Source: Prinsepia uniflora (Eukaryota > Streptophyta > Magnoliopsida > Rosales > Rosaceae). From it: 64,000 nucleotides of DNA. Below the pieces are notes generated by a model. The model was not told the origin of the DNA and ran no database searches. It was given only the letters and a program-made list of their open reading frames with translations. The translations under genes were made by a program, and so were the position numbers. Positions 11,327 through 21,882 of this stretch are shown piece by piece (position 1 is the first letter of the stretch; every line of letters starts with the position of its first letter). The DNA is taken from positions 320,001 through 384,000 of the forward strand of contig CM064873.1 in the NCBI GenBank assembly GCA_032719365.1. The letters are read 5' to 3'.

Positions 11327-14192
11327 TGACAGGACCCACCCCGATTATCACCCCGATAACCGAGGTGAACCCTGCTCCCGTCTGACAACCCAATACGAAA
11401 GACCGAAACAACCTCACGAAAACCACAAATTACATTGCTAGACAAGGGAGAATTTAAAATCCAACAAGAGTCAACCGTTATACAAAGTATAGTACAAAAC
11501 AAAATAAATAGTATTACACGCACAACGAAAAACGTAACGGAAAACACTACGAGATAACTTCGGGATAACTCTATGCCTCTGCCTCAACGTCAACCCCAAC
11601 GCTATCACCACGATCTGGAGGGCATTTAAAAACCAGAAAAGTGTGAGTGGACCAAAAAGAACAAAAGTTTCAAAAACAGTTTCATAACAAACCAGGGTTT
11701 GGCCATCCGTTTTGAAAACATGCATGCATAACTCAGTGTCTGAAAACATTTATAAATCATATCATTTTCATCATAGAAACCGCAGCAACATAAACACAGT
11801 ATGATAAACGTTATAAAACATTAGCAGTACAGCATAAGATACCAATATAATCATCCGATCAAACCTGCTGGATCTATCCGAGTCTTTAAGCTCCCGAGTC
11901 TTTAAACTCAATCCAGACCTCAATATAATTCGAGTCTTTAAACTCCTGAGTCCTTAAACTCAACAGGCCTACGGGGGAAAATATAAATATCCGAGTTTTT
12001 AAACTCCCGAGTCTTTAAACTCAATCCGAGTCTTTAAACCCAATCCGGGCCCGTCCCCCGTCAAACATAATCCGGGTCTTTAAACCCAATAACCAGATCC
12101 AACAAATCCAATCTAAAACCATTTGAAAACCATTTCGAAATTCATATCCAAACTCGAATCCGAAACCACTCGTCTGAAGCCATTCCGGCCTCCAAAATCG
12201 TCATTCCGAACCCAAATCTGGAAATCCACTTTTTCAACTTTAAAACCAAATCTTGCTTTCCGAAATCCGATTCTAAAACTGAAAACCCTTGATTATCAAA
12301 TCATGTCTCAAAATCCATTTATAATCATTAAAAAACAGTTATCGATTAAAATCCCAAAAGCATAGCATCAAAATCATACTCACAACATTTCTCGAAAAAC
12401 GTGCTGAAATACGCAATTTCTCGAAAAATGTGAAATTATGTAAAACAGTTATAGCATATTCAATAATCATTAAATCATAATGTAAACCATAAAACAAATA
12501 ATTAAAAGCAGTTATGCATGCTCAGTTATAAGGAAGAAGTCCACTCACAGTTCCCGGGCACGTCACTCTCGTCCCGTACGTTCCTCGATCGCCTCAGGGA
12601 TTCCCAATCCTGTCACAAGTCACCAAAATTAGTCACTAACACGTCAACTAAGTTCCTCCTAATTTTCCCCAATTTTCCCGAATCCTAAACGTAATTAAAT
12701 GGAACCCTAAACCTTCGATCCCATAGAATTCACCTGAGACGATGTCCGATCGCCCCAAAACATGTCCCAACAGATTCGTTACAACAATTAGACCAAAAAC
12801 TATGGTGGATACTTCCCCGGAAACCTCCCCACGCGCCCTCAAGCGCCGCCCAAAGGGGCTGCGCATGGGCCTCACGCGCCTGCACAGGGCACTGTTCATC
12901 GTCTTCCTCAGGCCGTCGACTGGTCTGAACCGGCGTGACCGGTTCTCCACCGTCCCTCAACCATTCCCGTTCTTTTCTCCACCAACAGCTTCGTCCTCAT
13001 CCTAGCAACTAATTCCAATCCTAAAAACTAGACATCACGGCCTCAAACCCATCTTCCCAAGCTCGAACCAGCAACCACCCAAAATTCTGTTTCTGCACCC
13101 GGCCAACAGTGCATCCTCCCGTCACGGCTTCGAGTTCTAAGGGTTCCTAGGGACCTACTGAGCCTAATAGAACCTACAGAACACTTCGACTCGATCTCAA
13201 ACTCCAAGACTTTCAGTTTGAAACAAAACGGCAAAACAGAGGAAATTGAAGCTTACCGTCGTTCCAGCCTCCGCCGTGCTCCTCTGGGTTCACAGAGTTG
13301 TCCTCAGCCGTCCTTGCCTCCCCTCGATTCTGCTTGGATCAATTGATCACTTATGGTTGCACCACACCCTCGACACCTCTCTGTTTTCCTGAGAAACTCA
13401 CACCCTCCTCACACATTCACTCGACTTCTCAATTCCTCTCAACACCTTCCCTGCACTCGCAGCCTTCCCCTGATCACACTCACACACTCAAGGACTCACA
13501 CCTTCCTGCAATTCGATCGATCTCTCCTCTCTGCTCCGTCTCTGCTTTCTCAATTGCACGACTCAAGTAACACGACCAATTTTAATTCACACCGTGCACT
13601 GCCTAGAACCAACTAGACACACCCCACGTGTCCAAACCCTATGGTCCCAACTCAAAAATATCTACTTAGCACTACACACTTGTCCTCATCAGATTTGCAC
13701 AATTCCCAATGTGCAAAAAGACCAAAATACCCCTTATGAGTCCAAATTACGATTATTCCCTTCGCCGTTCTAGACCCGTATCTCACTCGTCCGACGTCCG
13801 ATGAAGGCATGCCGCCTGTCGTTGAACTCAAGACGACGAGATCTACCTAATGGTCCTCGGTCTACGTGTAAAAACCTTGTCGTGCAAAAAGTCAACTTTT
13901 CCCCTTCGTTTAACCAAATTATGGTAATACCCTCAACTTTCCGAACATCATAACTTCCTCCTCGGATGTCGGAATCGGGCGTGCCACCTGTCTACAGACT
14001 TGTGACGTCCCGAACTACGTCACAGTCATCGGTCAATGCCCAATTGACTGTTCGAACTAAAAGTCAACAATTTTCCCGAACTAAGAGCAAAATCGTCATT
14101 CTGCACCAAAGTCCAAAAGTAACCACCGATTAAGCTAACTAATATGTCACTAATCACTTCGCTAATCCCGATTCCTAGGACGGGTCGTTACA
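11327..14192 (-). mobile_element. Solo LTR L, inserted in LTR M
   Basis: On the plus strand it reads TGACAGGACC...GGGTCGTTACA, 2,866 bp, with TSD TTTTG (11322-11326 and 14193-14197). It belongs to the same subfamily as M in opposite orientation, so M and L share long inverted homology. Confidence 0.93.
11875..12095 (-). repeat. TTTAAAGACTC tandem-like array in LTR L
   Basis: Several imperfect units read GAGTTTAAAGACTCGG on the minus strand, in pairs separated by variable text. They match the arrays in M (15836-16045), F (40918-41195) and K (44887-44992). Confidence 0.85.
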
Positions 14193-15835
14193 TTTTGTGC
14201 ATTGGGATGCGTGCAAATCAGATTGGGACAAGTGTACAGGATTTAATTGGATATTTTGGGTTTGGACCACAGGATTGTGACACATGGCCTGTGTCTAGTG
14301 GCTTCTAGCCATTGCACGGTGCAATTTAAAAAGGGTTTGTTGTTTGAGTCGATTAACCGTGCTTGAGAGAACAGAGACTGAAGACAGTGAGGTGCAATCG
14401 ATCCAATTGAGTGTTTGTGTGAGTGTTGTGGGGTTTTATTGTGTTGAGTGAGGTGTGAGATCGTGGTTGAGAGGAATTGGGAGTGACTGAGTGTGTGAGT
14501 GGTGAGGAAAAACCAGAGAAACAGAGAGGGAGGTTTGGCGGTGGTGCTGTCGTGTTTTGATCAAACTGGTCGAGTTTGGAGCTGTGGGAGTGTTCTAAGG
14601 ATGGAGGAGGACTAGAAGAGTCGAGTAGACCTAGGGGAACGCGGCGGTGAGCACGGCGGAGGCCAGAACGACGGTGAGTTTTCTGTGTACTCTGTTTTTC
14701 CGCTTAGTTTCAAACGTAAAGTTGTAGGTTTTAAGGCTGAGTCGAACTATCCTATGGGTTCTAATAGATGTAGGAGGTCCTTAGGAACCTGTAGAACCTG
14801 AAGCCGTGACGGGGGGAAGACTTGGTGGCCGGGAGCAGAAACAGGGGTTTTGGATGGTTTCTGGTTCGAGCTTGGGAGGTTCGTATTAGGGCTTAATGTT
14901 GTGTTTTAATTAGGGGAATAAGTTGCTAGGAAGATGACGAAGTTTTTGGTGGAAGAAGGAACGAAAATGGATGGAAGACGGCGAGGAACCGGTCACGCCG
15001 GTTCAGGCCGGGTGACTGTCGAGAAAGACGATGAACAGTACCACTGTTGCAGGCGCGTGAAGCCCACGTGCAGCCCCTTTGGGAGGCCCGTGAGGGTGCG
15101 TGGGGCAGTTTTCGGGGAAGTATCCAATAGGGTTTTTAGTCTAATCGTTTTAACAGACCTTTTGGGACAAGTTTCGAGACAATCGGACATCGTTTCGGGT
15201 TAGTTACGGGTGTTCGAAGGTTTAGGGTTCGGTTTAATTACGTTTAAATTCCGGGAAAATTGGATAAGCCTAGTTGAAGGGTTAGTGACCCATTTTGGTG
15301 ACTGTTGCAAGGTCGAGAAATCCCCGAGGCGACCGAGGAACGTACGGAACGCGAGTGACGTGCCCGGAAACTGTGAGTGGACTCTTTCTTTCTAACCGAG
15401 CATGCATAACTGTTTTTATCTACTTGTTTTATGGTTTTAAGTATGCTTTCATGATTATTGATTATTCTATATCTGTTTTACATAATGGTATGTTTTTCGA
15501 GACATTTACGTATTTCAGCACGTTTTACGAGAAATGCTTTGATTATGATTTTGATGCTATGTTTTTGGGATTTTAATCTATAATTGGTTTCAATGATTAT
15601 AAATGGATTTGAGACATGATTCGACGATCAAGGTTTTCAGTTTTAGAATCGGATTCCGGAAAGCGAGATTTGGTTTTAAAGCTTGGAAAAAGGGGATTTC
15701 CGGATTTGGGTTCGGAATGAAGGTTCTGAACGCCGGAATGGCTTCAAAATAGTGATTTCGAATTCGGGTTTGGACATGGAATTAGAAATGCGTTTAAAAC
15801 GGTTTTGGATTGGATTTGCTGGATCTAGTTATTGG

Positions 15836-16045
15836 GTTTAAAGACCCAGATTATGATTGACGGGGGACGGGCCCGGATTAGGTTTAAAGACCCGGATTGA
15901 GTTTAAAGACTTGTGAGTTTAAAGACTCGGATATTACATTTTCCCCCGTAGGCCTGTTGAGTTTAAAGACTCGGGAGTTTAAAGACTCGGATTATATTGA
16001 GGTCTGGATTGAGTTTAAAGACTCGAGAGTTTAAAGACTCGGATA
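15836..16045 (+). repeat. TTTAAAGACTC tandem-like array in LTR M
   Basis: About nine copies of GAGTTTAAAGACTCGG or close variants, often as head-to-tail pairs. TTTAAA at the core makes each unit partly palindromic (GAGTTTAAAGACTC). Confidence 0.88.
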
Positions 16046-16766
16046 GATCCAGCAGGTTTGATCGGATGATGATATTGGTATCTTATGCTTTACTGCTAAT
16101 GGTTTATAACGTTTATCATACTGTGTTTATATTACTGCGGTTTCCCTGATGATAATGATATGATTTACAAATGTTTTCAGACATTGGGTTATGCATGCAT
16201 GTTTTCAAAACGGAGGGCAAAACCCTGGTTTATTTATTAAACTGTTTTTGAAACTCTTTTTATTTATAGTCCACTCACACCTTCTGGTTTTTAAATGCCC
16301 TCCAGGTCGTGGTACTAGCGCTGGGGTTGACGTTGAGGCAAAGTCGGAGGCATAGTGTTATCCCGAAGTTTATCTTGGAGTGTTTCCAGAGTTTCCGTTG
16401 TGTGTATAGTAAAACTTAGGATTTCTGTTTTACCGTGTTTTGTACTATGCTCTGTATGACTGTTGACTTGTTGGATTTGAATTCTCCCTTGTCTGGAAAT
16501 GTATTTTGTGGGTTTCGTGAGGTTGTTTCGGTCTTTCGTATTGGGTTGTCAGACGGGAGCAGGGTTCACCTCGGTTATCGGGGTGATAATCGGGGTGGGT
16601 CCTGTCAATATATGTAAGACCCGTGTGCTAGAGGGAACGGTGAACGATCTCACATTCTTGCCAGGGGGAATGGTCTGGGAGGGGAATGGTGGCGAGCCTT
16701 AAAGGTGTAGACACACACCTCTCTAGCACGAGGCTTTTTGTGAGCTCATTGGCTTTGAGTTCGGTT

Positions 16767-16840
16767 GGAACTCCAAAGTTAAGCGAGTTGAGGTTGGTGA
16801 AAATCCATGATGGGTGACTCCCTGAGAAGTTGCACCGTGA
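16767..16840 (+). promoter_or_regulatory. 5S rRNA-like internal Pol III promoter, Cassandra LTR 1
   Basis: GGAACTCCAAAGTTAAGCG followed about 28 nt on by ATGATGGGTGACTCCCTGAG resembles the A box, intermediate element and C box region of plant 5S rRNA. It is not a functional 5S gene: the spacer and flanks diverge. Confidence 0.8.
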
Positions 16841-17210
16841 GCTCCCAAAAACAATGTCGTGAGAGCAAGGGAAAGGAGGCCCGAAGCGGATAATATCGTG
16901 CTAGATGAGTCGGGTCCTGACCGAGGAGGGTCGGATCCTGACCAAGGAGGGTCGGGTCCTGACCGAGGAGGGTCGGGTCCTGACAGAATGGTATCAAAGC
17001 CAGACCCCGACCAGGAAGTGTATCAGCGAGGACGCTGGGCCCTAAGGGGGGTGGATTGTAAGACCCGTGTCCTGAAGGGAACGGTGAATGATCCCACATT
17101 CCTGCGAGGGGGGAATGGTCTGGAAGAGGAATGGTGGTGTGTCTTAAAGGTGTATGCACACATCTATCTAGCACGAAGCCTTTTGGGAGCTCATTGGCTT
17201 TGGGTTCGGT

Positions 17211-17282
17211 TGGAACTCCAAAGTTAAGCAAGTTGAGGTTAGTGCAATTCCATGATGGGTGACCTTCTAGGAAGTTGCACCG
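17211..17282 (+). promoter_or_regulatory. 5S rRNA-like Pol III promoter, Cassandra LTR 2
   Basis: The same 5S-like A-box to C-box arrangement: GGAACTCCAAAGTTAAGC, then GATGGGTGACCTTCTAGG. It is on the plus strand and points toward the central junction. Confidence 0.8.
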
Positions 17283-17436
17283 TGAGCTCCTGAAAACAAA
17301 ACCGTGAGGGCGAGAAGGTCCAAAGCGGAAAATATCGTGCTAGAATCAGGTCCTGACTAAGGAGGTCCGACTATAGCACAATATTTTCCACTTTGGGCCT
17401 CCCCACCCTCATGGATTTATTTTCGGGAGTTAACGG

Positions 17437-17509
17437 TGCAGCTTCCCAGATGGTCACCCATCATGGAATTGTATCAATCTCAACTCGCTTAACTTTGGAG
17501 TTCCAACCG
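17437..17509 (-). promoter_or_regulatory. 5S rRNA-like Pol III promoter, Cassandra LTR 3
   Basis: On the minus strand, GGAACTCCAAAGTTAAGCG then GATGGGTGACCATCTGGG. It points back toward the central junction, so it converges with the promoter in LTR 2. Confidence 0.78.
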
Positions 17510-17830
17510 AACCCAAAGCCAATGAGCTCCCAAAAAGTCTCGTGTTAGATAGGTGTATGCCTACACCTTTAAGGCACACCACTAATCCCCTCCTAGACCA
17601 TTCCCCCCTCGCAGGAATGTGGGATCGTTCACCGTTCCCTCCATGGCATGGGTCTTACAATCCACCTCCCTTAGGACCCAACGTCCTCTCTGGCACACTT
17701 CCCGGTCGGGGTCTAGCTCTGATACCATTATATCAGGACCCGACCCTCCTCAGTTAGGACCCGACTCTAGCACGATATTTTCCGCTTTGGGCCTCATTGC
17801 CCTCACGGTTTTGTTTTCGGGAGCTCACAG

Positions 17831-17905
17831 TGCAACTTCTCAGAGGGTCACCCATTATGGAATTGCACTAGCCTCAACTCGCTTAGTTTTGGAGTTCCAA
17901 TCGAA
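17831..17905 (-). promoter_or_regulatory. 5S rRNA-like Pol III promoter, Cassandra LTR 4
   Basis: On the minus strand, GGAACTCCAAAACTAAGCG then AATGGGTGACCCTCTGAG. It has more changes than LTR 2 (A box GTTAAG to ACTAAG). Confidence 0.75.
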
Positions 17906-18253
17906 CCCAAAACCACTGAGCTCCCAAAAGGCCTTGTGCTAGATAGGTGTGTGCCTACACCTTTAAGGCACACCACTAATTCCCTCCCAGACCATTCCCC
18001 CTCACAGGAATGTGGGATTGTTCACTGTTCCCTTCATGACACGGGTCTTACAATATATGTTCAAACTTCAAACCCAAAAATACTTTTCCATGAGTTTTAG
18101 ATGGAAAATAGGAGATTTGTTGTTATTTTGTTGTCTGTCGTAGTTCACAATATAATTAGTTGATTTATTGGCTATTAAAAACGTATAAAAAAGGTAGGAA
18201 GTGACTATTATTATGCCACAAGAAATATGTTTGATTACGAAAGAGGAATGTAT

Positions 18254-21200
18254 GACAGGACCCATCTCAATCCCCTTGGATTATTGTGGGATGTGCCCTG
18301 CTCCCGCCTGACATCACGTGCTAGACCAGGGATAAAATCGTAACTCGTTCGGGGTTACCATAGTGTGCAGTGACTTGTGGAATACACAGCGGCATGTGAT
18401 GTCTCGGTTTCAGCTATAACCCGCATCTGCGATCAACCTGAAGGATATCAAAAACATGAAAACTGTGAGGGGACAAAAATAAGCAGTTTATAAAACCATT
18501 TAATGAAAAGACATTTATACCCTTTGCTTAAAAACATGCATGCATCAGAAAACAGTATCTCAAATACTTTCTTAAAAACATATCATATGGCTTTTCAAAT
18601 CAATACACAGTGAAAACATTTATCAATCAAAGTCATTTCCTCAGTAGGGTCTCAACCCAAAGCCAAATCACGTAGGGACTCAGCCCAAATCCAAATCACA
18701 TAGGGCCTTAGCTCAAATCCAAATCTCATAAAACATCTCAATAGGGCCTCTACCCGAAACATCAACTCACATCCGAAGTCTTATGAAAACATGATCAACC
18801 AATCCTCTTTATCCAATATCCAGCAAATCATCTCAATAGTCATGATATCAGCGCTACGCGTGCGACTCGGGATTACACATCCGAGAATACATCCAGGCTC
18901 GGAGCCCGTGGCTCGACTTCTAAGGTGATCTAACTCAGGCTCGGAACCCCTGACTCGACATCTAAGTGATGGTATTCATAGGCTCAGAACCCTTGGCTCG
19001 ACGTCTGAGAAATGTCCATCTTTAACACTCTTGGGCCTGAGCCTCTCCTCGGAGTTACTCACCTCCAGGCAGTGTCATCGTGACCTCTCCAGGATCTACG
19101 ACGTCTGGAGGCTACAATCACATCATAGAGGATCGTAGTGTGGAAAATATTTCACAAATCATCTCAAAATATCTCAATGGGGCCCATTCTCGGAATATAG
19201 TTCATCAAATCAGTTTTCACAAAACCATCATAAAATCAGTGTTCAAAACATTTCCCAAATCCAGGATTCCTCAAATCCTATCAAATCCAAACTCGTAAAT
19301 CCCCAACAGGAATACAGCCCGAAATCTCATATCATAAATCATAATTGGGTCACAAGTCCAATATATTTCACGTTTGACTATACTCTAAGTCAAACTATAA
19401 ATCAATTGGGACACATGCCCGAATATTCTTTCCAAATCCAAAAACCATTTGACAATTCAAAACACTTTTCTAAAGCACCTTTGACTGTAATCCAAGTCAA
19501 AGTTAATAATCAACTCGGACTCAAGCCCGAAATAACATTTCACGCATCTCCGTGAAATCATTCAAAATCGACAATTAAATCCTCAATTTCACGCCTCTCC
19601 GTGAAATCATTCAAATCACATAAATCACATGCACGTAGAAACTCGGCCTAAGCCCAAGTATCATATAAAAACATAAATCTGGAAATACATGCAGTATAAC
19701 ATTTTCGACAAGAATTCTCAACAATCATACTCAATTCATGTTCATAAAACATATAAGACATTTATGCATGCATCATATTTATAAATCAAAAGTCCATTCA
19801 CTGACTGTCCATGCTTCGTGCTCACAATTCGCGCTGTAAGCTACTCTGAGGCTAATCCAACGTCTTTAGAACGTCCGGACTTGTCCAAATCATGTCCAAA
19901 GATTAATATCAACCTATACAAGTCCAAACCATAAACCCTCAAAACTCCCAGGACAATAAACGTGTGCCGAACACGCTTCTCGAGACTTAAAAACCTCTAA
20001 ATGACCTATCAAACGATATCTGATCGACCTGAAACCACCACTATTAGATTCAGATCGTCAAAATTTTTCAAACAAGACCAAGTTTACCTCGAAATTCGTG
20101 CCCACGTGCCTTCACGCGCCGGTCAAAATTTCGGTCAACGGTCAATGCTGACATGGCACCTCTGATACGTGTCAGTGACACCCTGCTAACGTGGCACTAC
20201 CATTCGTCACAGTTGACGTCATCTGATAACGTGGCATGATGATGTGGATGCTGACATCCTCATGTGACATCATCGACCTCACCGGAGAAGTCGACCCGTG
20301 CCGCCGTGCACTGCTGTCGGGTTCGCCAGCTAGCGGTCGAAAAACCTCAATTTTGGTTCGATTTTCAAACTTTCATATCTCTCTCAATTCTCAACTAAAT
20401 CCTACGTTCTTTATATGGAAATCTATCTACTCGAGCCAAGGAATCCAAATCTGAACCTAGAATTGAGAGAAAGTTCCTGGTTTTAAAGATACGAGCTTCC
20501 AAAGTTTTGGCCAAACTTTGAATCCATGTCCTGGCCACTCCCGACGTCCAAAAGCTTCCATTCTCGATCCTACAGGCTCGTATGAGCTCCAAGAACACAA
20601 CCATGGCATCAAAACATGGCCTAAACGTTTAAAACCCAAATCTAAGTTTTTCAAAAGCCCACGGGTTACCTTTTTCCATGGTTTCTGGCCACCTCCACCG
20701 CGGCCTCCTTCCACCCTTGCCTTCTATCAAACTCTCAATCGTCCATCATTCTCAGTCTCTCTATGTGGACTCAGTTGATGCAAGACGAAGGAGATGCAAT
20801 AGGGGAGAGGGTGGGTTTCGGTTTGTGAAGGAGATGAGAGATAATGAAGATGATGAAATGAATGCATGAAGATGGGAAAATGGGCCAATGGGATGGGTGA
20901 CACTTGTCACTCATCCATTGGTCCAAATCTGATATTTTGGGTTCCTTCCAAGACAAGCTACAAATTTAATTCCTCGAAAACCGTGCAACTGGGAATAGTA
21001 TGAAAAACCATCCTAGACCCGTAATTTTCCTGTACGATGTCTGATTTCGACATGTCGTCTATCTATGAACTCGTATCATCTCGGTCTACGTAATGGGCTT
21101 CGATCCACATGCATTTGACTTATCGGGTCAAAAGTTAACTTTTTCACCCAACTAAGGGTAAAATCATCATTTTACCTCGATTGTCTGATAATCCTAATTA

Positions 21201-21290
21201 ATTACTGATTAGTCTCGATGGTCCTCAATTAATCCTAATTAATCCTTAATTAATTCTTATTAATCACGAAATTCGGGACGGGTCGTTACA
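18254..21290 (-). mobile_element. Solo LTR N, chromovirus type
   Basis: 3,037 bp, TGACAGGACC...GGGTCGTTACA on the plus strand, TSD ATGTA (18249-18253 and 21291-21295). It carries the 26-bp palindrome with one change (20891-20916) and an ACGT-motif patch at about 20120-20275, a sparser version of the array in element E. The 18053-18253 spacer to its left and 21296-21373 to its right look like unique sequence. Confidence 0.93.
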
Positions 21291-21882
21291 ATGTAGGATT
21301 TGGAATATAAGACAGTTGGGTAAATAGTAAATGCATGGAAGAATATATGTACTATTAACCGGTACCTTCCTAGTGTAACGACTCGTCCTGAAATTATGTG
21401 ATTATCGAGATTAATTAAGTATTAATTGAGGATTATCATGACTAATCGGGATTAGTCGATGACAGGACTTGTCCCAATCCCCCTAGATTATCGTGGGACG
21501 TGTCTGCTCTTGTCTGACCCCTTGTGTCAGACTAGGGATAAACTCATCACACTCTCTGGGTCTATCAGAGTACGTCAGGGTCGGTGGTGGCATGTGATGT
21601 CTTGAGCTCTGTTACAGCTCGCATCCGCTATCAACTTGAAGGGTATTAAAACCATAAAAGCTGTGAGTTGACAAAACAACAATTTATTAAAATTCATTTA
21701 TTGAAAAGACATTTATACCCTTCACGTAAAAGCATGCATACATCACAAAACAATTATTTTAAATACTTTCTCGGAAGCAAGACATATTGCTTCCCAAATT
21801 AACACAGTGAAAAATGCTTCTCGATCGAAGCCAGTATCTTGGTAGAGTCTCTGCCCAAAGACCGAATCATACAGGGTCTCTG

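Larger units (their letters stand above)
10840..16607 (+). mobile_element. Solo LTR M, chromovirus type, containing LTR L
   Basis: It starts TGTAACGACC and ends GGGTCCTGTCA, with TSD ATATA on both sides (10835-10839 and 16608-16612). After removing LTR L and one TTTTG copy it is about 2,897 bp. No PBS, PPT or coding sequence adjoins it, so it is a solo LTR left by LTR-LTR recombination. Confidence 0.92.
16613..17370 (+). mobile_element. Cassandra-type TRIM, forward copy (tail joined to an inverted copy)
   Basis: 5' LTR 16613-16985 (373 bp, TGTAAGACCC...CCTGACA), PBS TGGTATCAAAGC at 16989-17000, a tiny internal domain with PPT (CCTAAGGGGGGTGGAT, 17041-17056), then a second LTR from 17057. The LTRs contain 5S rRNA-like sequence, the diagnostic trait of Cassandra TRIMs. 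The 3' end of the second LTR is truncated: it runs through one GGTCCTGACTAAGGAGG unit and fuses at about 17365-17372 to the inverted copy without a terminal CA. No protein is encoded, as expected. Confidence 0.88.
17371..18052 (-). mobile_element. Cassandra-type TRIM, inverted copy
   Basis: Read on the minus strand: 5' LTR 18052-17731, PBS TGGTATCAGAGCTA (17727-17714), short internal domain, PPT near 17661-17676, second LTR 17659 to about 17371 with its 3' end truncated at the junction. It faces the forward copy tail to tail, so both outer ends are 5' LTR ends. ATATA follows at 18053-18057, matching ATATA at 16608-16612 before the forward copy. Confidence 0.87.

Noticed and set aside
12730..13005. 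Overlapping frames on both strands in LTR L, and their counterparts at 14934-15203
   Set aside because: They are G/C-rich LTR sequence open in several frames at once and correspond to each other as inverted LTR copies, without domain or splice context.
15836..16045. A CRISPR-like array of GAGTTTAAAGACTCGG repeats
   Set aside because: The units are imperfect, spacing is irregular, spacers are related to each other, and the repeats recur inside plant LTRs with no cas genes.
16767..17905. Four 5S rRNA genes
   Set aside because: The similarity covers mainly the internal promoter boxes and the rest diverges. PBS, PPT and LTR ends show that these are Cassandra LTRs.
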